Origin: Desulfovibrionaceae bacterium
GTDB taxonomy: Bacteria > Desulfobacterota > Desulfovibrionia > Desulfovibrionales > Desulfovibrionaceae
Assembly: GCA_910575755.1 (NCBI GenBank)
Contig: CAJTFO010000007.1
Span: 1 to 64,000 of the forward strand
Direction: 5' to 3'
Length of the DNA stretch: 64,000 nucleotides
Shown: piece by piece, positions 36,791 to 45,050 of the stretch
Layout of the letters: the number at the start of each line of letters is the position of its first letter
Numbering within the stretch: the stretch's first letter is position 1
Translations under genes and position numbers: made by a program
Notes under the pieces: model-generated
Told to the model about the DNA's origin: nothing
What the model saw: the letters and a program-made list of their open reading frames with translations, nothing else
The model's database searches: none

Positions 36791-37732
36791 ATGGCGCAAA
36801 CCAATATTTTGCTGGAAACCGGCACCAATGAGCTGGAAATTGTGGAGTTTTACGTCAATCAGGACGGCTACGAAGCCCATTACGGCCTGAATGTGGCCAA
36901 AGTGGTGGAAATCGGGCGGCGACAGACAGTCACCGCCATGCCGGAAATGCGCCATCAGGCTTTGCTGGGGGCCTTTCCCCACCGTAACGGTCGCATTGTG
37001 CCGCTCATTGATATGGCCATGTTTCTGGGCAGCGGGCCCATCACCAACGAGGACGCCAAAGTCATCGTCACCGAATTCAATACCGTTTGCACGGGCTTTC
37101 TGGTTTCGGGCGTCAACCGCATCTACCGTTTGAGCTGGACGGATGTGGAAGCGCCGGGCAATTTTTTGCAGAACGTCAGCCGCAGTTCAGTGACGGGTGT
37201 GGTGCGCCTGGAGGAGAGGGTCATCTTTCTGCTGGATCTGGAGGCCATTGTGGCCGAGCTGCATCCGGCCATGGCCATCAGCTTTGAAGGCGCGGCCGTG
37301 GATGATCCGGACGGCAAAACCTATGACATCCTGCATGTGGACGATTCCAGCAGCATCCGCTCTCTGGTGCTGGATCTGCTCTCCAGGGAAGGGCGCTTCA
37401 ATCTGACGCAGCGCGTCAACGGCCAGGAGGCCTGGGATTACCTGCGGGAGATACGCGCCCGCAGCGAGGATGAGGGCAAGCCCATTTCCTCCTATGTGCA
37501 GGGCATCATCACCGATATCGAAATGCCTTCCATGGACGGTTTGGCGCTCTGCAAGCGGGTCAAGGAAGATCCGCTGCTGAAACGCCTGCCGGTGGCCATC
37601 TTTTCTTCCATGATCAATGACAGCCTGGCCCGCAAGTGCGCCAGCGTGGGCGCGGACGCCCAGTATACCAAGCCGGATCTCAAGGCGCTTTCGGAGAAAC
37701 TGCACGAGCTGATCACCGCGGCCTGGGCCTGA
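36791..37732 (+). CDS. cheV: chemotaxis coupling protein CheV
   Basis: A 313-residue protein with an N-terminal CheW-like domain (about 1-155, ILLETGTNELEIVEFYVN) that couples receptors to CheA, and a C-terminal response-regulator domain (about 175-313) with ILHVDDSSSIR, the phosphoacceptor aspartate in GIITDIEMPSMDG and lysine in YTKPDL. It may buffer phosphoryl flow and adapt receptor signalling. Start has GGAG 8 bases upstream. A strong terminator follows. The gene is alone, followed by a GGDEF protein. Confidence 0.93.
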   Translation: MAQTNILLETGTNELEIVEFYVNQDGYEAHYGLNVAKVVEIGRRQTVTAMPEMRHQALLGAFPHRNGRIVPLIDMAMFLGSGPITNEDAKVIVTEFNTVCTGFLVSGVNRIYRLSWTDVEAPGNFLQNVSRSSVTGVVRLEERVIFLLDLEAIVAELHPAMAISFEGAAVDDPDGKTYDILHVDDSSSIRSLVLDLLSREGRFNLTQRVNGQEAWDYLREIRARSEDEGKPISSYVQGIITDIEMPSMDGLALCKRVKEDPLLKRLPVAIFSSMINDSLARKCASVGADAQYTKPDLKALSEKLHELITAAWA

Positions 37733-37753
37733 GGCCGCTTCTGTCCGGCCTTC

Positions 37754-37792
37754 GCCCCGCCGCTGGAATGTTCCGGCGGCGGGGCTTTTTTT
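37754..37792 (+). terminator. intrinsic terminator after cheV
   Basis: A GC-rich stem GCCCCGCCGC/GCGGCGGGGC with an internal mismatch and loop is followed by seven T residues, 22 bases after the cheV stop. A near-identical stem occurs at 39727-39765. Confidence 0.9.
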
Positions 37793-37969
37793 AGGGCCAG
37801 CCCGTAATACTCCGCGCATGCTCCGGTTTTTTCAAAAATAATTGAAATGGGTTGCCTGTAATGGCTTTTCCTCAAATTTCATGTTACAGAGCGTCAGAAG
37901 GATATTTCGGCATTTTTTGTTAATTGTCAGATATTTTTTTATTAACTTCAGATTATGAGGCGATGGCGT

Positions 37970-39544
37970 ATGCTCCATCATACTATCAATATCGCCATCT
38001 TCGGCGAAAATATTTTGTTGAAGCATGTCATGGAAGCTGTTCCTCCAGCAGAGCATCTTGATTGGACTGCGGCATGCCATAAAAACTTCGAGCCGACTCT
38101 GGCTGACCGGGCGGATGTCATCATTTTCAATGGCCCGGCGGATTTCCGCGCCGCAAGAGCATGCGCCAGACAGGACGCCTGTCTGGTGGCCTGCCTGAGT
38201 GCCGAGGAAGAGAAAAACCTTTCCGCTGAGGAGAGAGACGCGCTGGATGACATTTGGCTGGCGCCTCTTTCCGAGGCCAGAGCCCGTATGCGCGTGACCC
38301 ACCTTTTGGCGGAAATCAACGGAAGCCATTGTTTCGCTTTCTGTAGCCAGTGTCTTGACACATTCATAAACAGCCTGCCGCACATGGTTTGGTTCAAGGA
38401 TATGGACGGGCGTCACAAGAAGGTTAACGACTATTTTTGCGAGTTTGTCGGCAAAACGAGAAAAGAGATAGAAAATAAGACACACGAGGATATCTGGGGC
38501 GTCTCTCCACAGGAAGACGAGTTCAGTTGTCATGAGACTGATCGCGCCGCCATAGAGACGGGAGAGACCGTGACGGCGGAGGAAGTGGTTCAGACTGGCA
38601 ACGAGAAGCGTCTTTTCAAGACCATCAAGACGCCCATTCGTGGTCTGGATGGGGAGATTCTGGGAACGGTAGGCATCGCCCATGACATAACCACTCTGTT
38701 CAATCTGAATGTGGAGGTGGATCTTTTCATTGAGGTGATGCCCTTTCCACTCATGATTTGCGACTTTGACGAACAGATAGCCAAAGTCAATGCCAATTTT
38801 CTTGAATTTTTTGAAATCGACATTGAGGCCGTAGCCGGCGTCAGTTGGAGAGAATGGTACGAGCGCAATATACTTCATGAAATCTCCCCCACAGGCGAAG
38901 AAATATACATGCGTTTCATTCATTCCGATGGGCATATGTCATTTTTGAAAATGATATCACATGATATAAATGATATATTTGGCAATTATCAAGGCGTGAT
39001 TCATGTCTTTGAAGACGTTACGGACGAAAAGGAGCTTGAATATCATATCTGGAAGCTTGCCAATACGGATGCCTTGACCGGTCTTGCCAACAGACAGGCA
39101 TTTTACGAATATGCCAAAAGAATAACTGCCAACGAAAGGATTCACCTCTTTTATGTGGATCTGGATAATTTCAAACAGGTCAATGACAATTTCGGCCACA
39201 AGGCCGGCGATGAGGCGCTCAAGGCCACAGCCATGATTCTGCGTCAGGTTTTCGGAAAAGATTTTCCCGCCAGGCTGGGGGGCGATGAATTCATTGTTTG
39301 CGTGAGGCGGGAAGTCACCCTGCGGGACATCGAAGACATGGCCCAACGGTTGCTTCATCTCATGAAGGAGCAGTTTGCTGCCAGCGAAATGTGGAGCGGT
39401 CTTTCTTGCAGCGTGGGAATATCCGTCAATGGCTCCATGCGCAATGGCATAGAGCCATTGATCAAAATTACAGACAAGGTAATGTATGACGCAAAAAAGC
39501 AGGGAAAATCCTGCTACTGCATACGGCATGACAATGACGAATGA
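37970..39544 (+). CDS. PAS-PAS-GGDEF diguanylate cyclase
   Basis: A 524-residue soluble signalling protein predicted to make cyclic di-GMP. Residues 1-115 form an unassigned domain that starts like a Rossmann or receiver fold (NIAIFGENILLKHVMEAV). One PAS domain follows (about 135-255, SLPHMVWFKDMDGRHKKVN) with a PAC-like GTVGIAHDIT, then a second PAS-like domain (about 260-365). The GGDEF domain (about 375-520) has intact RLGGDEFIV. The inhibitory RXXD site is FGKD here, so product inhibition at that site may be absent. No membrane segments. ATG 37970 has GAGG nine bases upstream. Confidence 0.88.
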   Translation: MLHHTINIAIFGENILLKHVMEAVPPAEHLDWTAACHKNFEPTLADRADVIIFNGPADFRAARACARQDACLVACLSAEEEKNLSAEERDALDDIWLAPLSEARARMRVTHLLAEINGSHCFAFCSQCLDTFINSLPHMVWFKDMDGRHKKVNDYFCEFVGKTRKEIENKTHEDIWGVSPQEDEFSCHETDRAAIETGETVTAEEVVQTGNEKRLFKTIKTPIRGLDGEILGTVGIAHDITTLFNLNVEVDLFIEVMPFPLMICDFDEQIAKVNANFLEFFEIDIEAVAGVSWREWYERNILHEISPTGEEIYMRFIHSDGHMSFLKMISHDINDIFGNYQGVIHVFEDVTDEKELEYHIWKLANTDALTGLANRQAFYEYAKRITANERIHLFYVDLDNFKQVNDNFGHKAGDEALKATAMILRQVFGKDFPARLGGDEFIVCVRREVTLRDIEDMAQRLLHLMKEQFAASEMWSGLSCSVGISVNGSMRNGIEPLIKITDKVMYDAKKQGKSCYCIRHDNDE

Positions 39545-39569
39545 TCGTGACTTTCAATTTCAAGCGCTA

Positions 39570-39657
39570 TAGAATTTCTCGATTGAAGATGTAAATTTTC
39601 AATTCGCGGAAAAAGCGAGTTTTTCCGTTCATTTAGTGCGATTGTCCATTTGCGCGG
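39570..39657. repeat. long dispersed repeat, copy 1 (family B)
   Basis: The segment from AATTTCTCGATTGAAGATG to TTTGCGCG aligns base by base with 50390-50493, including GATGTAAATTTTCAAT, TCGCGGAAAAA and TTTCCG.TCATT. This copy lacks about 15 bases present in the other. The second copy contains a perfect GATTGAAAAT/ATTTTCAATC palindrome; here it is imperfect. Confidence 0.8.
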
Positions 39658-39662
39658 CCAAC

Positions 39663-39697
39663 AGAGCATTTACCTAATTTCATCAGATAAATGCTCT
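39663..39697. repeat. short palindrome with AGAGCATTTA ends
   Basis: AGAGCATTTA at 39663-39672 and TAAATGCTCT at 39688-39697 form a perfect 10-base inverted repeat. The AGAGCATTT end is shared with the family A and family B repeats, so it may be a minimal or decayed member. Confidence 0.7.
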
Positions 39698-39726
39698 AAA
39701 ATCGGCTGTTTTATCCCATCTGTCGC

Positions 39727-39765
39727 GCCCCGCCGCCGGAGTTTTTTCGGCGGCGGGGCTTGTTG
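39727..39765 (+). terminator. terminator-like stem downstream of the GGDEF gene
   Basis: A perfect 12-base-pair stem GCCCCGCCGCCG/CGGCGGCGGGGC is followed by TTGTTG. It is nearly identical to the cheV terminator. It lies 182 bases after the GGDEF stop with repeats between, as if repeats had inserted between the gene and its terminator. Confidence 0.7.
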
Positions 39766-39865
39766 TATGCTGTTCACCTTCTCCCCCAATTCGGTTGCTG
39801 TTTTATGCTAAGTCCAGCTTTACCGGCTTGAGAGAGGGTGAACAGCCTGTTGAAACATTACAGCC

Positions 39866-39912
39866 AGAGCATGTTGCTTTTGAATGTTACCATTTCAAAA
39901 GCAATATGCTCT
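39866..39912. repeat. palindromic repeat, family A copy
   Basis: Arms AGAGCATGTTGCTTTTGAATG and CATTTCAAAAGCAATATGCTCT-like sequence are complementary over about 20 bases around a four-base centre. It is the most complete family A copy in the window. Confidence 0.88.
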
Positions 39913-39921
39913 GATGTTTTT

Positions 39922-40047
39922 ATCCTTCCAGAGCGTCATTTGCATGGAACCGCGCAAAAAGGTCATCGTCAAGTCAATGATGTGCGGGCTTCGGGAAACA
40001 ACAACCAGCTTGTGTCGAAATTTCGCAAACCAGTGGCGCTGACGACA
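39922..40047 (-). pseudogene. IS1-family transposase C-terminal remnant
   Basis: On the minus strand CRQRHWFAKFRHKLVVVSRS and IIDLTMTFLRGSMQM align without gaps to the transposase end at 3-167 (RQRHWFARFRRKSVVVSRS, MVDLTMALFARFHVN). Sequence upstream of the cysteine and downstream of WKD no longer matches, so only about 42 codons survive. It abuts the 3' end of the TRAP operon. Confidence 0.75.
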
Positions 40048-40088
40048 GAGGCGCATAGTGGCAGCAGCCCCTGGACCACACTCGGTCT

Positions 40089-41384
40089 TTACACATAGCC
40101 AAGCAGACGCGGCAGGCAGAGTGAAATTTCCGGAATGAACGCCACCAGCAGCGTGCATAAAAGCAGTACGCCCAGGTAGGGCAGGATGCCTATGACCACT
40201 GATTCTACCGGAATGTTGGCGATGCGTGAGGAGACGAAGAGGTTTACGCCCAGAGGCGGTGACAGCAGGGCTACCTCATTGGTCAGCACGAGGAAAATGC
40301 CGAAATGCACGGGGTCAATGCCGAGTTGCGCCACAATGGGCATCAGCACCGGCACGAGGATGATCAGCGTTGCCAGCGTCTCAAGAAACATGCCGAGCAC
40401 GAGCAGCAGAGCCAGAATCAGCAACATGATGACGGTTTTGCTCTGGGAAAAGGCAAGAAAGGCCTCCGCCAGGCGCAGGGGCGCCTGTTCATAGGTCAGC
40501 AGCTTGCCGAAAAGCGTGGAGGAACCGACAATGAGCAGCACCACGCCGCAGAGCATGGCCCCGTCCACGAAGGACTGGTAGATTTTGCTCCACGTCAGTT
40601 GCCGGTTGACGAGTCCCCCTACGAAAAAGGCCCAGACCACCGCCACCACCGAGGCTTCCACCGGTGTGCAGATGCCGGAATAGATGGAACCGAGGATAAT
40701 GAAGGGCGTCAGCAGTGATGGCAGAGAGCGGAAGCAGGTTTTGCAGAAATGGACGGCATTGAACGGGGAGGCCGAGACATCGCCCGAGAAGCCCTGTTTC
40801 CTGGCCATGAGCCATGCTGTCAGGCTCATGAAGAAAGCGACCATGAAGCCGGGCGCGAAACCGGCTGTAAACAGGCTGGTGATGGAGACATTGCCCATGA
40901 TTCCGTAAATGATCAGCGGGTTGCTCGGCGGGATGAGGATGCCGATGGTTCCGCCGGATGATGAGGCGGCCGCCGCGTAACGCGGGCTGTAGCCGTTACG
41001 GATCATGGACGGGATGAGCAGGGTTCCCACGGCGGCAACTGTTCCCGGACCGGAGCCGGAAATGGCGGCAAAAAAAGTGCAGGCCAGAATGGTCGTAATG
41101 CCCAGTCCGCCGTGGATGCGGCCGGTCAGCTGCTTGACCGTATCAATAATTTGGCTGGTGATGCCGCCGCGCTCCATGAGCGAGCCTGCCACAACAAAGA
41201 TGGGGATAGCCAGCAAGGCGAAGGAGTTCAGGCCTTCAAAGAGAGCTTCATGAATGATTTCCAGGGGGAGCGTGCCCGCACAGAGAAGCGCGATGACGGT
41301 TGCGCCCATGAGCGCCATATATACAGGGACGCCAACCAGGATAAGGAGGAGCAGGCTTGTTCCGAGAACGGTCAGCGTATCCAT
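40089..41384 (-). CDS. dctM: TRAP transporter large permease (DctM-like)
   Basis: A 431-residue membrane protein with about 12 helices, the ion-coupled translocation subunit of a TRAP transporter. Family sequence includes GVPVYMALMGATV, PIFVVAGSLMERGGI and SSSGGTIGILIPPSNPLIIYG. It works with the small permease and the binding protein to import a carboxylate- or sulfonate-like solute using a sodium gradient. Its start shares a base with the dctQ stop, indicating coupling. It is the last gene of the operon. Confidence 0.93.
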   Translation of the reverse strand: MDTLTVLGTSLLLLILVGVPVYMALMGATVIALLCAGTLPLEIIHEALFEGLNSFALLAIPIFVVAGSLMERGGITSQIIDTVKQLTGRIHGGLGITTILACTFFAAISGSGPGTVAAVGTLLIPSMIRNGYSPRYAAAASSSGGTIGILIPPSNPLIIYGIMGNVSITSLFTAGFAPGFMVAFFMSLTAWLMARKQGFSGDVSASPFNAVHFCKTCFRSLPSLLTPFIILGSIYSGICTPVEASVVAVVWAFFVGGLVNRQLTWSKIYQSFVDGAMLCGVVLLIVGSSTLFGKLLTYEQAPLRLAEAFLAFSQSKTVIMLLILALLLVLGMFLETLATLIILVPVLMPIVAQLGIDPVHFGIFLVLTNEVALLSPPLGVNLFVSSRIANIPVESVVIGILPYLGVLLLCTLLVAFIPEISLCLPRLLGYV

Positions 41385-41890
41385 CAGAGATCTCCTTCGC
41401 CCGTATTGTTGACGAGGTTTTCCAGTGTTCCCCGCCGCCAGTTGACGATCCAGACCTCAATGCAGCGCCAGCTTGCAAGGACAAAGCAGACGGGAATGAC
41501 CATTTCAACATAGCCTTTGACGATGCCCAGTGTGGCTGAAACTTCGGGGAAATCAAAATTGTCGGCGATAGCGGAAAAGCATATCCAGGCGACAAAGAGA
41601 TTAAATACAATGCAGATGGCGTCGGCCAACAGGCGAAACGCAAGTCTGGTCCGTACGGAAGCCCGCAGAAACTGCGCGGTGATGCGCACTTGCGTCAGCC
41701 GCTTTGTGGCAAAACACATGGCCGCATAGACGGTCCAGATGAAGCAATAGCGGCTGAGTTCTTCCGTCCAGGCCAGCGCGTCCCCGGTCAGTGTTCTGAT
41801 GCACACCTGAAGGGTGAGACAGAGAGTCATGACGGCACTGAAAAAAAAACAGAGATATTCTTCAAGATTATCATAAAGTTTACGGAGCAT
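41384..41890 (-). CDS. dctQ: TRAP transporter small permease (DctQ-like)
   Basis: A 168-residue protein with four hydrophobic helices and the family block DALAWTEELSRYCFIWTVYAA. It stabilises or connects the large permease and binding protein. It sits directly before dctM and 210 bases after dctP; that gap contains repeats and a strong hairpin. Confidence 0.9.
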   Translation of the reverse strand: MLRKLYDNLEEYLCFFFSAVMTLCLTLQVCIRTLTGDALAWTEELSRYCFIWTVYAAMCFATKRLTQVRITAQFLRASVRTRLAFRLLADAICIVFNLFVAWICFSAIADNFDFPEVSATLGIVKGYVEMVIPVCFVLASWRCIEVWIVNWRRGTLENLVNNTGEGDL

Positions 41891-42100
41891 GTCTCCTCCC
41901 TGATCTCTGCCGGGCCGGAGCGGTGACGCTCCGGCCCGGCTTCATCCTGAAGCCTGACCCTGGGATATTTTGTTTTTGAAATTTCCCCATTTCAAAAACG
42001 GCGCTGCAATGAGCCTGGAAAGCGCGGTTTTCAGGCTCATTGGGCGCGGGCGTCCGCTCTCACGCCCGCCGGGCAAGTGCTTTCTTAAAGGCAATTCGCT
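41891..42100. other. dctP-dctQ gap with nested palindromes
   Basis: Two perfect stems are present: GTTTTTGAAAT/ATTTCAAAAAC (41972-41999, family A core) and CAATGAGCCTG/CAGGCTCATTG (42007-42042), the latter extended by outer GCGC pairing. The stretch TTTCAAAAACGGCGCTG and later CGTCCGCTCTCACGCCCG also match 50660-50695, so the whole block is a dispersed repeat. Confidence 0.75.
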
Positions 42101-43102
42101 CTAGTTTTGCCCCATGATGGCCAGGGCATCGTCCAGCACGGCCTTGCCCCCGATCACGTCATAGTACCGGGGCCAGATGCTGCGGGCCTTCTTTATCCAG
42201 ATATCCTCATCCTCAAGATCATTGACGAGCATGCCATGTGCAAGACACTCCTGAAGGGCCTTCCTGTCCTGCTCTTCCGCCCAGTCCCACATCCACAGGG
42301 CCGCTTCGCGGGCCGCGCGGTCAAAAAGCTCTCTGACGTCGGGAGACAGCTTGCGATACCAGCGTTCGCTCACCAGAATGGGGGCCACCCACACCATATA
42401 GTGCACATTGGTGATGTATTTCTGCACTTCCCAGAACTTGGTGTCCCGGTTCAGATCATTGGGATTTTCCTGACCGTCGATGACGCCCTGCTGCAGGCCG
42501 TTGAAGGTTTCAATCCAGGACAGGGGGTGCGGTTCCACGCCCCAGGCCCGGAAGGTGTTCAACTGCAATTCCACCGGCGGCACGCGCCACTTGAGGCCCT
42601 GCATGTCTTCCAGCTTTCTGATGGGGCGCCTGGAATTGGTAAGCACGCGATAGCCGCTCATCAGCCATGCCAGAGGGCGGGTGCGGCTTTGCCCGGCTAT
42701 CCTGTCCGCCAGATTGTCCATCATGTTTTTGTCGCTGAAGAATTTGCGGGCCATTTCCTTTTGGGGAAAAAGGTACGGCATGATGACGAGTGTGGAACTG
42801 GGCGCAAAAGGCGTGAGGTTGCCGGCGGCCATGACGCCTATCTGGATGCTGTCGCTGCGTAACTGCTTGACGGTGCTCTGTTCGTCGCCCAGAACGCCGC
42901 CGTAAAATTTTTCAAAGGTAATTTTGCCGCCTGATTCCCGCTCCACAATCTCCGCAAGCTTGTCCAGCGGTGCGGCCTGAATGGCGCCTGGGGGCGTCGA
43001 ACAGGCCATGCGGACATTCATTTTTTCATATTCCGCCGCATGGGCGGAAGCGCCCCAAAGCACCAGGGTCACCAGGAAGAAGCATAACTTGATACTGTTC
43101 AT
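42101..43102 (-). CDS. dctP: TRAP transporter substrate-binding protein (DctP-like)
   Basis: A 333-residue periplasmic binding protein with signal peptide (CFFLVTLVLWGASAHA). The DctP signature LKWRVPPVELQ near residue 165 contains the conserved arginine that holds the solute carboxylate, and GVIDGQENPNDL follows. The arginine suggests an acidic organic substrate. It lies 20 bases after the thiamine-diphosphate enzyme gene, so enzyme and uptake system are expressed together. Confidence 0.93.
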   Translation of the reverse strand: MNSIKLCFFLVTLVLWGASAHAAEYEKMNVRMACSTPPGAIQAAPLDKLAEIVERESGGKITFEKFYGGVLGDEQSTVKQLRSDSIQIGVMAAGNLTPFAPSSTLVIMPYLFPQKEMARKFFSDKNMMDNLADRIAGQSRTRPLAWLMSGYRVLTNSRRPIRKLEDMQGLKWRVPPVELQLNTFRAWGVEPHPLSWIETFNGLQQGVIDGQENPNDLNRDTKFWEVQKYITNVHYMVWVAPILVSERWYRKLSPDVRELFDRAAREAALWMWDWAEEQDRKALQECLAHGMLVNDLEDEDIWIKKARSIWPRYYDVIGGKAVLDDALAIMGQN

Positions 43103-43122
43103 GGCTATTTCTCCTCAAGGAG

Positions 43123-44835
43123 TCAGTCCGTGATCTTATAGGCTCCGAGCTGGCCCAGGGCGATGCTGGCCGGGCTGATGACCTCGGGGTCCACCATGAC
43201 GTTGACGCAGGCCACGGTATTGGCGGCAAAGGCCGCTTCAATGGCCGGGCGGATGTCTTGCGGGCGCTGCACAAAAAAGCCCTTGCCCCCGGCGGCTTCC
43301 ACCATCTTGTCGTAGGGGGTGGGGCCCAGCCAGGTTACGGAATCCAGCGTATAGCCCAGGCGCAGTTGCTGGCTGTGCCGGATCATGCCCCAGCTCTGGT
43401 CGTTGGCCACCACGATGACCATAGACAGCCCCTTGCGCAGGGCCGTGGTCACTTCCATGAAGTTGAAGCCGAAGGAACCGTCGCCGGTGACCAGCATGAC
43501 GCGGCTTTCCGGGTAGACCAGCCGGGCGGCGATGGCGTCGGCTATGCCGCCGCCGATGCACCAGTACTGCCCGTGGTCCAGAAGCCTGTAAGGCGTGCGG
43601 ACCGTGCGCCCGATATGCGCCCAGGTCAGGGTGTCGCCGCCGTCGGCCAGCACCACGTCGTCGTCGCGGTCCATGAACTTGTCCACCTCTTGCATCAGCC
43701 GTTGCGGATGGATGGGCATGGCGTCGCTGGTCTGCATGGGCAGCATGGCCTCGGCGCAGCGCCGCCGCTCCGCGCGCAATTCCTCCAGCCAGGGCGCATA
43801 GCGGCGGCCCAGGCCATTGGGCCCCACTCCGGAGAGGCCCAGGGCGTCCAGACGGCTGTTGGCCAGTTCCAGAAAGGCGCGCACATCGCTCACCACAGGC
43901 AGGTCAATGGCCCGGTTGCGCCCCAGTTCCTCGCCGACCACATCCACCTGCACCAGCGTGGCCGTCTTGTTGTAGGCGGCCCCGAAAAAGTGGTTGAGGC
44001 TGATGCGATTGCCAAGAATCAGGGCCAGGTCTGTTTCCGCATAGGCCTTTTTGGCTGTCAGCGGGCGGTGCGGCCCGGCCAGGCCGAAGCAGAGCGGGTG
44101 CAGATCCGAAACAAGGCCGCGCCCCATATTGCAGGTAAAGACCGGGATGCCGCATTTTTCCACAAAGGCGCGCAGTTCTTCCCCGGCTCTGGCATAGCCG
44201 GCGCCGCTGCCCGCCACCACGATGGGGCGTTCAGCCTCGCGCAGAAGGGCGATGGTTTTCTCCACGCCGCGCTGGTCCACAGGCCGGGATTCCACCACCG
44301 TCCTGTGCCATGCGCATTGCCCGCCGGGCATGGCCTTGCCCAGTATGTCGCAGGGCAGTTCCAGAAAGACCGGGCCGGGCCGCCCGGACAGGGTCGTGCG
44401 AAAGGCCGTTTCCACATATTCGGCCACCCGTTCTGTCTGCGTGCAGACATAGGCCGCCTTGACGATGGGCGCGGCAATGGCCGCCTGGGGCGCGTCCTGA
44501 AGGTCCATCTTGTCCCTGTAGTCTGTGCCGGATGCCCCGGCGATGACCAGCAGGGGCGTGCAGTTGGTGGCTGCCTGCTGCAGGGGGGAAATGCAGTTGG
44601 TGAAACCCGGCCCGGCGGTGAGCATGGCCACGCCGGGCTTGCCCGTCATGCGGGCGTAGGCGTCGGCCATGAATGTGGCCGCCTGCTCGTGGCGCGTGTC
44701 CACCAGGCGGACAGGGCTTTTTTCCAGAATCTGATGGATGTGGTTGAGGTGTCCGCCGGTAAGGGTGAAGACAAATTCCACGCCCAGTTCCATCAGGGCG
44801 CGTGCGGCGGCTTCGCCTCCATTGGCAGCTTGCAT
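43123..44835 (-). CDS. thiamine-diphosphate-dependent enzyme, acetolactate synthase-like
   Basis: A 570-residue enzyme with the three-domain layout of the POX/acetolactate synthase family. The N-terminal PYR domain has the activating glutamate in TRHEQAATFMADAYARMTG near residue 50, a central TPP_M domain follows, and the C-terminal PP domain has the cofactor motif GDGSFGFNFMEV through NDQSWG. It lacks features that would identify acetolactate synthase proper, oxalyl-CoA decarboxylase or sulfoacetaldehyde acetyltransferase, so the reaction is open; a 2-keto acid or 2-hydroxyacyl substrate is likely. ATG 44835 has AAAGGAG upstream. It is the first gene behind a sigma-54 promoter. Confidence 0.85.
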   Translation of the reverse strand: MQAANGGEAAARALMELGVEFVFTLTGGHLNHIHQILEKSPVRLVDTRHEQAATFMADAYARMTGKPGVAMLTAGPGFTNCISPLQQAATNCTPLLVIAGASGTDYRDKMDLQDAPQAAIAAPIVKAAYVCTQTERVAEYVETAFRTTLSGRPGPVFLELPCDILGKAMPGGQCAWHRTVVESRPVDQRGVEKTIALLREAERPIVVAGSGAGYARAGEELRAFVEKCGIPVFTCNMGRGLVSDLHPLCFGLAGPHRPLTAKKAYAETDLALILGNRISLNHFFGAAYNKTATLVQVDVVGEELGRNRAIDLPVVSDVRAFLELANSRLDALGLSGVGPNGLGRRYAPWLEELRAERRRCAEAMLPMQTSDAMPIHPQRLMQEVDKFMDRDDDVVLADGGDTLTWAHIGRTVRTPYRLLDHGQYWCIGGGIADAIAARLVYPESRVMLVTGDGSFGFNFMEVTTALRKGLSMVIVVANDQSWGMIRHSQQLRLGYTLDSVTWLGPTPYDKMVEAAGGKGFFVQRPQDIRPAIEAAFAANTVACVNVMVDPEVISPASIALGQLGAYKITD

Positions 44836-44898
44836 GATGTTCTCCTTTGCTGGGATAGCGACGTGGCGGCGTGAAAAACGTCCGCTTTGCCGCAAGAG

Positions 44899-44914
44899 AG
44901 CAAGGATTGTGCCC
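44899..44914 (-). promoter_or_regulatory. sigma-54 promoter of the TPP-enzyme/TRAP operon
   Basis: On the minus strand GGGCAC-N5-TTGCT matches the -24/-12 consensus TGGCAC-N5-TTGCW except for the first base, with the obligatory GG and GC at correct spacing. It lies 64 bases upstream of the enzyme start, and the adjacent gene encodes a sigma-54 activator. Confidence 0.8.
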
Positions 44915-45032
44915 TTCATGGAAGCTCTTTTGATTTATTTATATTTCAGCATATTGTGTAAAAATATTTCCGGCGCGGTCTATGCCAGCCCTTGCTTTAT
45001 GTAAAGAGTCCTTAATGCGTGTACAGCGGAAA

Positions 45033-45050
45033 TGTAAATATAACTTTACA
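45033..45050. promoter_or_regulatory. candidate activator-binding inverted repeat
   Basis: TGTAAA-N6-TTTACA forms a perfect 6-base inverted repeat about 120-135 bases upstream of the sigma-54 promoter, overlapping the end of the activator gene. Further TGTAAA half-sites occur near 44957 and 44999. Position and symmetry suit an enhancer site, but binding is inferred. Confidence 0.5.

Larger units (their letters stand above)
39545..40088. other. repeat- and remnant-rich intergenic region
   Basis: This 544-base gap carries, in order, a long repeat (39570-39657), a short palindrome with AGAGCATTTA ends (39663-39697), a terminator-like stem (39727-39765), a family A palindrome (39866-39912) and an IS1-family remnant (39922-40047). 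There is no intact gene. It behaves as an insertion hotspot between the GGDEF gene and the TRAP operon. Confidence 0.75.

Noticed and set aside
43123-44835. Naming the TPP enzyme as sulfoacetaldehyde acetyltransferase (xsc)
   Set aside because: The TRAP context and likely organism make taurine or sulfonate use tempting, but the N-terminal sequence (GGHLNHIHQILEK) does not resemble the Xsc start I know, and no phosphotransacetylase or sulfonate gene is adjacent.
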